The notes beneath the pieces were generated by a model. That model had not been told where the DNA came from and ran no database searches. It saw only the letters and a program-made list of their open reading frames with translations. Positions 7,811 to 15,421 of a stretch of DNA of 64,000 nt are shown one piece after another. Positions within the stretch are counted from its first letter, which is position 1. Every line of letters begins with the position of its first letter. Source of the stretch: Vibrio sp. 05-20-BW147 (GTDB taxonomy: Bacteria > Pseudomonadota > Gammaproteobacteria > Enterobacterales > Vibrionaceae); assembly GCF_013369385.1 (NCBI RefSeq), contig NZ_SZTO01000011.1, positions 1 through 64,000 on the forward strand, in the 5' to 3' direction. The position numbers and the translations under genes are program-made.

Positions 7811-8458
7811 TTGTTTAAACTCTACTATTATCCGAACAATGCGAGCCTAGCTCCTCATTTCTTGCTTCACCACCTAAATGCAAGGTATGAGTTAGTGTTG
7901 GTCGATAAAAAATTGAACTCACAGAAATCGGCAGATTATCTTAGGCTCAATCCAGCAGGTCGCATACCTACGTTAGTTATCAATGACCAGCCAATTTTTG
8001 AAAGCCCTGCGATTTGTATTCATATCTGTGAATTGCACCCAGACTCAACGTTAATGCCCTCTGTTGGTGACTCAAAGCGACCTTTGTTTTATCAATGGTT
8101 AGCTTTTCTTAATAATACGCTGCAAGCAGAACTCATGGTTCGCTATTATCCACACCGACATACCAACGATGAAGCTAGCATCCCCAATGTTGTGTCTGCG
8201 CAAGATGACAGGATTGCTGATGCATTATCAATTATCGACAACCAACTAGCGCACCAAGAGTATTTACTTGGCGATACGCTCACAGCATGTGATTACTTCT
8301 TATTTATGCTCGCTCTTTGGTCGTTACCAATAGAAAGGTCACCACTGACTTTCAAGCACCTAGCGGCGTACTTGAAGCGACTTTGCTTAAATCCAACGAT
8401 TCAGGCGGTTTGTGACATTGAAGGTATAGATATTACCCCTTTTAAATCATACTCATAA
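7811..8458 (+). CDS. Glutathione S-transferase family protein
   Basis: The 215-residue protein has the GST layout. The thioredoxin-like N-terminal domain begins MFKLYYYPNNASLAPHFLLH and has the conserved cis-proline and glutathione-site region (RIPTLVINDQPIFESPAIC). An all-helical C-terminal domain follows (LGDTLTACDYFLFML, the usual N-capping box region). It would conjugate or otherwise use glutathione in the cytoplasm; the substrate is unknown. The start is a TTG at 7811 with a good AAGGAG 7 bases upstream. It lies directly behind the attC at 7652-7780, but no attC follows it, so I treat it as lying outside the cassette array. Confidence 0.85.
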   Translation: MFKLYYYPNNASLAPHFLLHHLNARYELVLVDKKLNSQKSADYLRLNPAGRIPTLVINDQPIFESPAICIHICELHPDSTLMPSVGDSKRPLFYQWLAFLNNTLQAELMVRYYPHRHTNDEASIPNVVSAQDDRIADALSIIDNQLAHQEYLLGDTLTACDYFLFMLALWSLPIERSPLTFKHLAAYLKRLCLNPTIQAVCDIEGIDITPFKSYS

Positions 8459-8471
8459 CTAGGCGGTTGTT

Positions 8472-8789
8472 ATGAAATTAGTTAACATACTTATTTTGGT
8501 CATTCTACTTTCAGGTTGCTCTTCAATTGTAGCACGCAGTAATGGCGGTGAGTTTGGTCATCCTTTTTCAGGTCCAATACAATCAATTCTACTTCAACCG
8601 TGTGGGTTTGTAGCTTCTGGTGCTGGATGGTTTATTCCATATCCATTGGTTTTAGCTGATATACCGATATCACTAGTGACTGATGTGGTTCTACTTCCTA
8701 TTGATTTGGTCATGATGTCAAGCGCCGGACCCGCATATAGTAATATCCAGTATTACCCTGCATCGGACTGTATGTTTGGCGGCCAATAA
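8472..8789 (+). CDS. YceK/YidQ-like lipoprotein
   Basis: The 105-residue protein has a lipoprotein signal peptide (ILILVILLSGCSS). A short hydrophobic body follows, with the IPISLVTDVVLLPIDL pattern of the YceK/YidQ (DUF1375) family. These are small envelope lipoproteins without a proven function. It begins 14 bases after the GST stop and may be cotranscribed. A terminator-like hairpin lies about 75 bases beyond the stop. Confidence 0.75.
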   Translation: MKLVNILILVILLSGCSSIVARSNGGEFGHPFSGPIQSILLQPCGFVASGAGWFIPYPLVLADIPISLVTDVVLLPIDLVMMSSAGPAYSNIQYYPASDCMFGGQ

Positions 8790-8864
8790 ACATAATTGAA
8801 GCCAGCTTTTTTCATTTTCAGCTATCTACGCCCCAGAACTCATCCTATAATTAGCGTGCATATG

Positions 8865-8899
8865 GAGGATGTTTAATATTTAAACATCCTCTATTTTTT
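8865..8899. terminator. Rho-independent terminator
   Basis: A perfect stem, GAGGATGTTTAA with TTTAAACATCCTC, is followed by TATTTTTT on the plus strand. It would end the GST-lipoprotein transcript. Confidence 0.8.
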
Positions 8900-8991
8900 G
8901 AAACCGCCAACATGGAGTCGATTCGTTTGTGAGTCGATATTGTTAAATGCTTACCGGGAAGGTGATTTAAATTACAACCGAGGTTCTTAAG

Positions 8992-9129
8992 ATGACTATT
9001 AATAAGTACTTTGTATTTGTTCCACAAGCAGTTGAACAAACTCAGGAAAAGGAAAATAAAGTGGTAACAGATAAGGAAACTCAACGTCAGGCATTAGTAA
9101 AGCAAGCTCAGCAGGAAGGCGGGCTATAA
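8992..9129 (+). CDS. Small unknown protein, 45 residues
   Basis: An ATG at 8992 with GAGG about 8-9 bases upstream opens a 45-codon frame. The product begins MTINKYFVFVPQAV and continues with a strongly charged, glutamine-rich helix (EKENKVVTDKETQRQALVKQ). A strong terminator follows 21 bases after the stop and another terminator lies upstream, so the gene would form its own transcription unit. The composition looks coding. I do not recognise the family. Confidence 0.6.
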   Translation: MTINKYFVFVPQAVEQTQEKENKVVTDKETQRQALVKQAQQEGGL

Positions 9130-9150
9130 CGGCTAGGTTTCATAACGAGA

Positions 9151-9177
9151 GAGCACCCATCGAGGTGCTCTTTTTTT
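9151..9177 (+). terminator. Rho-independent terminator after the 45-residue gene
   Basis: GAGCACC-CATCGA-GGTGCTC followed by seven T residues. Confidence 0.85.
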
Positions 9178-9213
9178 GTCTGTCGCGTGCGAAGAGTGCG
9201 TTGGATCTTGCCG

Positions 9214-9849
9214 CTAAAAAGCAAATTTTACCGCGGTTTGCCCATTAAACTGTTCAGAATCTCGGTAGGTATTGTAACCGGCAGAAACTTCAAGAGAGAA
9301 GGTTGAGCCAAACATAAACTGTCCAGTAAGTTTGTAGTCATTCATCACATCTTGGTCAAGATAAGAAATTCGATATCTTGGCGTGAGAGCAAAGAATGGG
9401 GCGAGCTGAAAGCTGACGCCAAGATCGGCAGCCGGGCCAAACTCTCGAAACCTCGCAGAACCTTCACGGGAGCTGTATTCACGCTCTACGTCGTATTTAC
9501 TGACACCAAGTGTGTAGAAAAGCGAAGTGGTATTGAAATTATTGTAACCGCCTAAGCCAGCAAACGAGCTGGAGATGTCGGTATTTCCTGATGTGGTACC
9601 TTCAAACTCGTATTTGACATAAGCATCCATGGTAACGGGTGAATAGCTACCAGTGAAGTTAACACCAAAAAGATCTCTTGAGCCTTTACCATCGAACTCA
9701 GAGCCTAGAAATGATCCTAGACTGTCATTTTTCTGCTCGCTGTATTGCAGACCGACACCGATGTAAGAGTATTTGCCAAAAGAGTTTGCGTGTGCAGCTG
9801 CGCTAAGAGTCAGTAGCAGTGCTACTGTGGTCAATGTTTTTATTTTCAT
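9214..9849 (-). CDS. Outer-membrane beta-barrel protein
   Basis: From the ATG at 9849 the product has 211 residues: a cleavable signal peptide (LLLTLSAAAHA-NS) and then alternating hydrophobic/polar strands ending in phenylalanine (TAVKFAF), the outer-membrane insertion signature. The small barrel resembles the OmpA-like/OmpW-size porin-like folds, but no subfamily is recognised. A longer frame to 9894 exists, but the signal peptide fixes the start at MKIKTL, with GAAAG about 5-8 bases upstream. Confidence 0.78.
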   Translation of the reverse strand: MKIKTLTTVALLLTLSAAAHANSFGKYSYIGVGLQYSEQKNDSLGSFLGSEFDGKGSRDLFGVNFTGSYSPVTMDAYVKYEFEGTTSGNTDISSSFAGLGGYNNFNTTSLFYTLGVSKYDVEREYSSREGSARFREFGPAADLGVSFQLAPFFALTPRYRISYLDQDVMNDYKLTGQFMFGSTFSLEVSAGYNTYRDSEQFNGQTAVKFAF

Positions 9850-10090
9850 TGTACTTTCTATTAAGATGGTGAATCGAGAAGGCGACCTTAACAATTAATA
9901 AAACGATGTTCAATTGCAATATTCATAGCGAGCGTAATTGTTCTAAGCAGCGCTTTGTTGATGATTATATTAGTTTAAGTGAAAGTATGAATGTAATAGG
10001 CGGGATGCTCATTCTTAAGACGTCGAAAACTGGCAATTAGGCCCTCATCGACTAGTGTTATGGCGAACATAACAACGTGTAGGAGGCAGA

Positions 10091-10471
10091 ATGGATAAGA
10101 ATCCCATTGGTTGGTTTGAGATCTATGTTGATGATGTAGAGAGAGCCAAGCATTTTTATCAATCGGTTTTTCAAGTCACTTTTGAACAAATGCTGGATCC
10201 GACAGGAGCAGATATAGAAATGTGGTTCTTCCCATCGGATATGGAAAGCTATGGCGCAAGTGGAGCATTAGTGAAAATGGACGGCGTTAGCGCCGGAGCT
10301 GGCGGTACGCTGGTGTACTTTTCTTGTGAAGACTGTGCGGTTGAACAGGAGAGAGCAACGCAACACGGTGGCGTTGTCGTTCAAGCGAAAATGGCCATCG
10401 GCGAGTACGGCTTTATCTCGTTAGTGCAGGATTCAGAAGGCAATATGATCGGCTTACATTCTATGCAGTAG
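10091..10471 (+). CDS. VOC (glyoxalase/bleomycin-resistance-like) protein
   Basis: The 126-residue protein has the vicinal-oxygen-chelate fold pattern: GWFEIYVDDVERAKHFYQSV at the start, then a middle segment with GGTLVYFSCEDC, ending EYGFISLVQDSEGNMIGLHS. Members act as dioxygenases, isomerases or drug-binding proteins; this one cannot be assigned. A strong ribosome site (GTAGGAGG) precedes the ATG. A terminator follows at 10501. Confidence 0.82.
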   Translation: MDKNPIGWFEIYVDDVERAKHFYQSVFQVTFEQMLDPTGADIEMWFFPSDMESYGASGALVKMDGVSAGAGGTLVYFSCEDCAVEQERATQHGGVVVQAKMAIGEYGFISLVQDSEGNMIGLHSMQ

Positions 10472-10500
10472 TGGAATTATTTTGCGTTCTCTTTAAATAG

Positions 10501-10527
10501 AAAAGGCATCTAACAAGATGCCTTTTT
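10501..10527. terminator. Bidirectional terminator between convergent genes
   Basis: AAAAGGCATCT and AGATGCCTTTTT form a stem with A-runs on one side and T-runs on the other, placed between the VOC gene and the left-facing gene ending at 10565. Confidence 0.85.
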
Positions 10528-10564
10528 GTCTTTGTGATTCGTTTATTGACGAATAAGGCGTCGC

Positions 10565-11053
10565 TTAAACACCTGCACGTTTAAGTAGGCCGGCCATAAG
10601 CGCAGAGCTTGAGCGCGCTTGTTTGCCTTTGCCTTGTAGGGATTTTGCTAGTGAGACGTTATCAATGCTCTTAGCAATGTACGCCATTGAGTTGTACAAA
10701 TCCGTTGCGGATTTGATCTTTGACTTGTCATTCATAGGCGCAAGCAGTTGCACCATCTGAGTACCACTCATCTGTTTCTCTGTTGCGTATTCCTCAACGG
10801 CATCCAAAAGAAGATCAAGGTCGACCATGGCTTCTGCGCTTTCGATACCTTGTTTTTTCATCTCTTTTTGGTTGCGTCGACGCATTTGCTTAATGATGAA
10901 AGCAGGCTTGTTGAGCTTTTTGAAGCCGAAATAGCCGATCAGCGCGACAACCGCGATACCGCCAATCACATAACCCCAAACTGAACCTGCAGATTCAACA
11001 ACAGGTTGAACAGTTTCTACTGCGTATTCAACGGTAGTAGGTGCATCAGACAT
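10565..11053 (-). CDS. Unknown single-pass membrane protein
   Basis: The 162-residue protein has a short polar N-terminus, one membrane segment (VWGYVIGGIAVVALIGYFGF, about residues 25-45), and a basic helical cytoplasmic part (KQMRRRNQKEMKKQGIE). The rest is a helical domain rich in Met, Ser and Lys. No family recognised. It is flanked by a terminator on the 3' side and a 340-base gap upstream, so it is a single-gene unit. Confidence 0.7.
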   Translation of the reverse strand: MSDAPTTVEYAVETVQPVVESAGSVWGYVIGGIAVVALIGYFGFKKLNKPAFIIKQMRRRNQKEMKKQGIESAEAMVDLDLLLDAVEEYATEKQMSGTQMVQLLAPMNDKSKIKSATDLYNSMAYIAKSIDNVSLAKSLQGKGKQARSSSALMAGLLKRAGV

Positions 11054-11393
11054 AAAATTTACCTTTGAAAATGGCTTCTAAAATGAAGCGTAATACTAAA
11101 TCTGGCTAGCGAAGCACCGCATTGCGGTGAATCAAAAATCGTTGGATAAGCTACTTTTACTCAAGTAGACAATGCATTTGTTTTATCTCGCTTGCACATG
11201 TTATTGGGGCCACATACTGAAATACAAGGCATGAGGAGACGCTATCTTTTAAAGTGCAGCCATTGATCACACTTTTATTGAGCATTGAGACAGTATTTGA
11301 GCAATGGCTTAGTTCGAACTGGTGGATGAAAAAGACGTGGTGCCAAAATTGAACGATACTTTAGTGAGGTTTTGCAATTGAGGTGGCGCGCAT
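11054..11393. other. Gene-free promoter region between divergent genes
   Basis: No gene is supported. A small hairpin, CACCGCAATGCGGTG-like (CACCGCATTGCGGTG at about 11117-11131), is the only clear structure. Promoters of the left-facing membrane-protein gene and the right-facing DUF1289 gene should lie here, but I could not identify convincing -35/-10 pairs. Confidence 0.4.
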
Positions 11394-11597
11394 ATGGAAG
11401 AGCGACGATTCGATAATCCATGCATTCGGCACTGTTGTTTGAATGAGGAAGATGTCTGTTTAGGTTGCGGTCGACACCTAAACGAGATCTTAGGCTGGAC
11501 GCAATCGAACGCAGCACAACAGCAGGAAATATTGGCGCGCAGCCAAGCGCGTTTAGCCGCACTGAAGGCGCGCGTTTATCTCCATCACCCCAAATGA
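11394..11597 (+). CDS. DUF1289 cysteine-rich protein
   Basis: The 67-residue protein shows the DUF1289 signature: NPCIRHCCLNEEDVCLGCGR, four cysteines likely to bind a metal or an Fe-S cluster, followed by a helical tail. Function is unknown for the family. GAGG lies about 10 bases before the ATG. The P-loop kinase gene follows on the same strand. Confidence 0.85.
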   Translation: MEERRFDNPCIRHCCLNEEDVCLGCGRHLNEILGWTQSNAAQQQEILARSQARLAALKARVYLHHPK

Positions 11598-11702
11598 ACT
11601 TCACAGCGGTACGCTCTCTGCTTGTTAACGAGAATACCGCGACAAAAACTGATAATATGTCCGCCTTATGCTTTATTTCTACTCTCTGTATCTCTAGTCG
11701 CT

Positions 11703-12095
11703 ATGTCTCAACAAGCCAAATTGACACTCATTCGCGGATTACCTGGTTCTGGTAAAAGTACGCTGGCGCAACAACTCGCGAAGCAAACGCACGCCGTTCA
11801 TCTCGAGACAGACATGTATTTTGTCGATCAGCTAGGCCGCTATCAATTTGACCCAACGCGCTTAGAGCAAGCCCATCGTTGGTGTTTAAACAAAGTGTGC
11901 CAATACCTCAAACAGGGCAGAGCGGTGATTGTGAGCAATACCTTTGTTCAGCACTGGGAAATGAAGCCCTACTTGCGTTTTGCAGAGCGTCATGGATTCA
12001 GCGTGGCGATTCTTGTCTGTACGGGTGAATATGGCTCGATTCATGATGTGCCAGCACAGACGATAGAAAAGATGCGTCAGCGCTGGCAAAACTAG
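11703..12095 (+). CDS. P-loop (AAA_33-type) kinase-like protein
   Basis: The 130-residue protein starts with MSQQAKLTLIRGLPGSGKST, a perfect Walker A motif. LETDMYF and AVIVSNTFV follow as the substrate and Walker B-like strands, as in zeta-toxin/polynucleotide-kinase-like small ATPases. I chose the ATG at 11703 because the Walker strand must be close to the N-terminus; the ribosome site is weak. Substrate unknown. Its stop lies one base before the stop of sypR on the other strand, so the two transcripts converge without a spacer. Confidence 0.8.
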   Translation: MSQQAKLTLIRGLPGSGKSTLAQQLAKQTHAVHLETDMYFVDQLGRYQFDPTRLEQAHRWCLNKVCQYLKQGRAVIVSNTFVQHWEMKPYLRFAERHGFSVAILVCTGEYGSIHDVPAQTIEKMRQRWQN

Positions 12096-12096
12096 C

Positions 12097-12738
12097 TCAA
12101 CGACCTCGTCCATCTACCATCACAATGATGGTTTTGACGATAATGGCTATGTCTGTTTGGAGCCAATTAGAGAAGGAATTGAGGCTCAACGCATAGCTAT
12201 GATCAAACCCCACTTTTCGGCGCACATCTTCAATACTGGTGTCGTAGCCTTGATTGATTTGTGCAAGCCCTGTTATTCCGGGTAAGACCCCATAGGTGCG
12301 ATCGGCAAAATAGGGTATCTCTTGTTCAAGGCGCTGATAAAAATCGGGTCTCTCAGGTCTTGGGCCAATCAGAGACATCTCACCTTTTAAAACATTAAAT
12401 AGCTGTGGCAATTCATCTAGGCGCGTTTTGCGTAAAAATCGGCCCACAGGGGTAATTCTTGGGTCGTTTTCCGTTGCCCACACTGCGCCAGAGCGTGATT
12501 CTGCATCGCAGTACATGGTGCGAAACTTCATGATCTCGAACAGTTCCATTTTCTCGGGGGTCGAGCGTCCGACACGCAACTGTTTATAGATGATGTTGCC
12601 TTTCGAGGTGATTTTAATAGCCATCGCGATCAGCGGGAAGAGCGGAAGCGTGATGAGCAGTGCCAATAACGCGAAGAGGATGTCAAACAGACGTTTTGCT
12701 CGGAAGATATTTGATTCAAACAAGCCATAGTGTTTCAT
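12097..12738 (-). CDS. sypR: SypR, initiating undecaprenyl-phosphate sugar transferase
   Basis: The 213-residue protein is a short WbaP/PglC-like polyprenyl-phosphate sugar-1-phosphate transferase. It has one N-terminal re-entrant membrane helix (LFDILFALLALLITLPLFPL) and the catalytic core with FEIMKFRTMY, RKTRLDELPQLFNVLKGEMS and LIGPRPERPDF. It would load the first sugar phosphate on undecaprenyl phosphate at the inner face of the cytoplasmic membrane, starting the repeat unit. ATG at 12738 overlaps the sypQ stop (ATGA), so the two are coupled. It is the last gene of the locus. Confidence 0.9.
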   Translation of the reverse strand: MKHYGLFESNIFRAKRLFDILFALLALLITLPLFPLIAMAIKITSKGNIIYKQLRVGRSTPEKMELFEIMKFRTMYCDAESRSGAVWATENDPRITPVGRFLRKTRLDELPQLFNVLKGEMSLIGPRPERPDFYQRLEQEIPYFADRTYGVLPGITGLAQINQGYDTSIEDVRRKVGFDHSYALSLNSFSNWLQTDIAIIVKTIIVMVDGRGR

Positions 12739-13988
12739 AACTGTTCTCCATTTTGATTGATGCGTGACCACTGGCCATTTTCCTTGCCAAGCAAATAACG
12801 AAGACCACCGGTGAGGTTGGCAAAATGGCCAACGACAAGATAGTGAATCAGGTTTACCGGTTTAAGTTGCTTGCTTTTTGGCCAATAGTAACCAATAAGC
12901 GCAGTACCATAGAGTGCCCATTGAGCAGTAAGCATCAGCGCAAAGAAAAAGTAGTGGCTAAGCAGCAGTGAGCTTAACAGGCACAAAAGCATTAGATACG
13001 GTGTCAGCAGTCGCAGCCCTTTCCCTGAAAACAAGGTGAAAGCCGTCCCACCAAATTTAGGGTTCAATAGTGAGGCAAGTTGAATCAACTGCTGCATGTT
13101 TCCCGCAGAAATGCGCAGACGGCGAGCAAAGTCTTGTTGAGTGGAACTTGCTTCGAGCTCAATCGCAACCATCCTTGTTTCATAGTCTGCCTTGTGTCCT
13201 TTCTTAACAATTAACATTGGTAGGACAAAGTCATCATTAATGGTATTGAGTGCAAGTGGCGTAAACAGTTCGGTTCTGAACAGGTAGAAAGCACCATGCG
13301 AGCCGATGCTGGAGCCGATTGATGCTTCAGTGGCTTTGATTTGAGTTTGGTAACGCCAATACGCTTCTTCCGATGATCCACCGTTACACAACATGCGGTA
13401 GCAAGCATTTACCACACCGGTTTTAGGGTCATCAAAATGTGCTGCCGCGAGCAAGAGGGAATCCACTGATATCAAAGCCGAAACATCACTGATCGCCGTA
13501 ATGTCGCTACAAATTGACGCCATTTCATGATTAATGACCGCAACCTTTCCTCGGTTAATCGGGTGGTCGTGAATCTCAAACAGAACTTCAGAACAGATGG
13601 CTTCTTGGATCGTATCTTGCGCAATCTCTACGGTATTATCACAGCATCCGTCGCACGCGATCACCACTTTCAGTTTATCTGTAGGGTAATCTAACGCGGC
13701 AAGATTGCGTATTTTTTCAGCTATCCATGCGGCTTCATTGTAAGCGGGCACTAAAACGGTAATAGTGGGCAAATCAGCATCACCCAGCTGATCTCGATAG
13801 TGTCGCTGGCTTTTGGATTCAATGTGAGCGCTAAACCCCGTCGATTGCTGTTGTTGGCGTTTTGCCAGCCATTTGAGCAAGAGCGGGTAACCGGCATGGT
13901 GATAAACAATCAGCACCGAGGAGATGACAAAGGTGAGTAGCAAAGTTAACTCCATCGTGTTCATCGAACCAACCAACGCAACGTTCAT
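12735..13988 (-). CDS. sypQ: SypQ, family-2 glycosyltransferase
   Basis: The 417-residue protein has a membrane segment at the N-terminus. A GT-A domain follows with TVLVPAYNEAAWIAEKIRN, a DG pair in IACDGCCDN and a DVSALISVDS acceptor region. The C-terminus has hydrophobic helices (TPYLMLLCLLSSLLLSHYFF). This layout is that of processive or membrane-bound inverting glycosyltransferases that add sugars to a lipid carrier. It begins in an ATGA overlap with sypP and ends in an overlap with sypR. In V. fischeri this gene is needed for syp polysaccharide production. Confidence 0.88.
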   Translation of the reverse strand: MNVALVGSMNTMELTLLLTFVISSVLIVYHHAGYPLLLKWLAKRQQQQSTGFSAHIESKSQRHYRDQLGDADLPTITVLVPAYNEAAWIAEKIRNLAALDYPTDKLKVVIACDGCCDNTVEIAQDTIQEAICSEVLFEIHDHPINRGKVAVINHEMASICSDITAISDVSALISVDSLLLAAAHFDDPKTGVVNACYRMLCNGGSSEEAYWRYQTQIKATEASIGSSIGSHGAFYLFRTELFTPLALNTINDDFVLPMLIVKKGHKADYETRMVAIELEASSTQQDFARRLRISAGNMQQLIQLASLLNPKFGGTAFTLFSGKGLRLLTPYLMLLCLLSSLLLSHYFFFALMLTAQWALYGTALIGYYWPKSKQLKPVNLIHYLVVGHFANLTGGLRYLLGKENGQWSRINQNGEQL

Positions 13989-15094
13989 AATAAAACCCCC
14001 AATGTCAGTTGATGATATTGTTCAACCACATGACGAATATTGTGATGACGTACCACGTAGTCACGCAGTGAGTTGGGATACAAGCTCTTGTCCAGTTGCA
14101 GAAGTTCACGGAGTTCTAAAGCCAATGCGTGTTCATCTCTAGGTGGGCAGAGCCGGCTCAAGTGAGGACACAAAGTTTCATGTGTTCCTCCTACGCTGGT
14201 TGCAACAACCGGAATGTTGCATGCTTGCGCTTCTAAAGTTGAGAGTGGAAAACCTTCATTGAGAGAAGGGAGACAAAATAGATCCAGTGATTGGTAAAAT
14301 TGAGGCATGTGGTTGCACAAACCCAAGAAGGTGACGCGCTTGGTCAGTTTAAGCGTAAACACTAAAGACTCTAAACTCTGTCGATGAGAGCCATTACCCG
14401 CGATGACCAAATGAACATCTTCGGGAAGGTGAGGCATTGCACGAATCAACCACTCTTGCCCCTTAACGTACTCTAATCGTCCAGCGCAGCCTACGATGCG
14501 CCTGTCGAGGGGTAGACCGAGTTGCTCACGAGCGGTGTGCATGTTACCTGGAACAAAGTAGTCGCAGTCGATACCATTTTTAATGGTCACGATGTTTTCT
14601 CTATGAAGATGTCGCTGGATGCTCATTTTCACTTCGGTTGCATCGGCAACCAAAATGGGATTGATCACGTTCAATGCCGCTGCTTGAAGCCATGCATTTT
14701 TCTGTTGAGAGAGGTGCCAGCCGTCGTGCTCAGTGTGAATGCGACATCGAACCCCCGCAAAACGTGCAGCCAAGCCCGCGTAAAGTAAGGGACCAATATG
14801 ATGTGTGTGGACGACATCCGGTTTGAACTGTTTAAACAGGCGTACCAAGTGGACGAGAGCGTGCCAATCCGTGCCATCTTCCTTTTTATCGAGGAAAACA
14901 CATTGTCTGGCGTATTTTCTCAGCTTGGGCCAGCGCATCACGGCCTCCTGTTTATTTCCTTCCAAACTCACGATGTACACCTCGTGTTCAGCGGAGCAAA
15001 CCTTCACCATATCCAGCACTAATGTTTCTAACCCACCAGGAGCAAGGTGTTGTACAACATGGAACAGCGTTTTTCTCTTCTTCTCTGTACTCAT
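13985..15094 (-). CDS. sypP: SypP, family-4 glycosyltransferase
   Basis: The 369-residue GT-B protein has HVVQHLAPGGLETLVLDMV near the N-terminus (the glycine-rich acceptor loop). The C-terminal donor site has VGCAGRLEYVKGQEWLI and SLNEGFPLSTLEAQAC, where the EGFPLS...E pattern is the retaining GT4 signature. It transfers a nucleotide-activated sugar to the growing lipid-linked unit. It is the first gene of the sypP-Q-R unit and lies behind its own sigma-54 promoter (15189-15204). Confidence 0.9.
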   Translation of the reverse strand: MSTEKKRKTLFHVVQHLAPGGLETLVLDMVKVCSAEHEVYIVSLEGNKQEAVMRWPKLRKYARQCVFLDKKEDGTDWHALVHLVRLFKQFKPDVVHTHHIGPLLYAGLAARFAGVRCRIHTEHDGWHLSQQKNAWLQAAALNVINPILVADATEVKMSIQRHLHRENIVTIKNGIDCDYFVPGNMHTAREQLGLPLDRRIVGCAGRLEYVKGQEWLIRAMPHLPEDVHLVIAGNGSHRQSLESLVFTLKLTKRVTFLGLCNHMPQFYQSLDLFCLPSLNEGFPLSTLEAQACNIPVVATSVGGTHETLCPHLSRLCPPRDEHALALELRELLQLDKSLYPNSLRDYVVRHHNIRHVVEQYHQLTLGVLL

Positions 15095-15188
15095 TTTCTT
15101 ATCTCGCTACTGTGATGGTCTAAAATCCACCATTTGGCTACCACATACCCATACATCATGGACGAATGGACCTCTTTGAATGGGATAA

Positions 15189-15204
15189 AGCAGAAGCCGT
15201 GCCA
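15189..15204 (-). promoter_or_regulatory. Sigma-54 promoter of sypP
   Basis: Minus strand reads TGGCACGGCTTCTGCT. This matches TGGCACG-N4-TTGCW at 15 of the fixed -24/-12 GG and GC spacing rules with one change. Transcription should start about 12 bases downstream, some 80 bases before the sypP ATG. Confidence 0.82.
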
Positions 15205-15261
15205 AATAAATAATTACTTTAAATCAATGTCTTGAGAGTGCTTTTGTTCTGGTCAGGTCCG

Positions 15262-15278
15262 ATTCTCAATATGAGAAT
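15262..15278. promoter_or_regulatory. SypG-type binding palindrome upstream of sypP
   Basis: ATTCTCA-ATA-TGAGAAT is a perfect 7-base dyad with a 3-base centre. The same word occurs upstream of sypA, sypI and sypM. Its centre is about 66 bases upstream of the -24 box of the sypP promoter. Confidence 0.8.
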
Positions 15279-15305
15279 CGGATTGAATCCCAAGCGTGAA
15301 CCACA

Positions 15306-15345
15306 AAAAGAAAGCCCATTTTTTATACGGAAAAATGGGCTTTTC
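15306..15345 (-). terminator. Terminator after sypO
   Basis: AAAGCCCATTTTT pairs with AAAAATGGGCTTT. On the minus strand the stem is followed by CTTTTTG. It ends the sypM-N-O transcript before the sypP promoter. Confidence 0.75.
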
Positions 15346-15421
15346 GGTTTTCAACAGTTGGAGCGTTGCCTGAGCGAGGTAAAAAGTTGTTCAACCTCAC
15401 TTAACATGAGAGGCACACCTC

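Larger units (their letters stand above)
15095..15421. other. Regulatory gap between sypO and sypP
   Basis: No gene. On the minus strand it contains, in order of transcription, a terminator for the upstream unit (15306-15345), the SypG-type palindrome (15262-15278), a sigma-54 promoter (15189-15204) and the sypP leader. Confidence 0.8.

Noticed and set aside
8453..8472. CATAAC...GTTATG inverted repeat between the GST and lipoprotein genes, considered as an attC
   Set aside because: It is about 20 bases long, lacks the inner boxes and the conserved CCCTTAAG end, and covers start and stop codons; chance is the simplest explanation.
10748..10984. Plus-strand frame of 78 codons opposite the unknown membrane-protein gene
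   Set aside because: It is antisense to a frame with a clear membrane segment and good start, and has no ribosome site.
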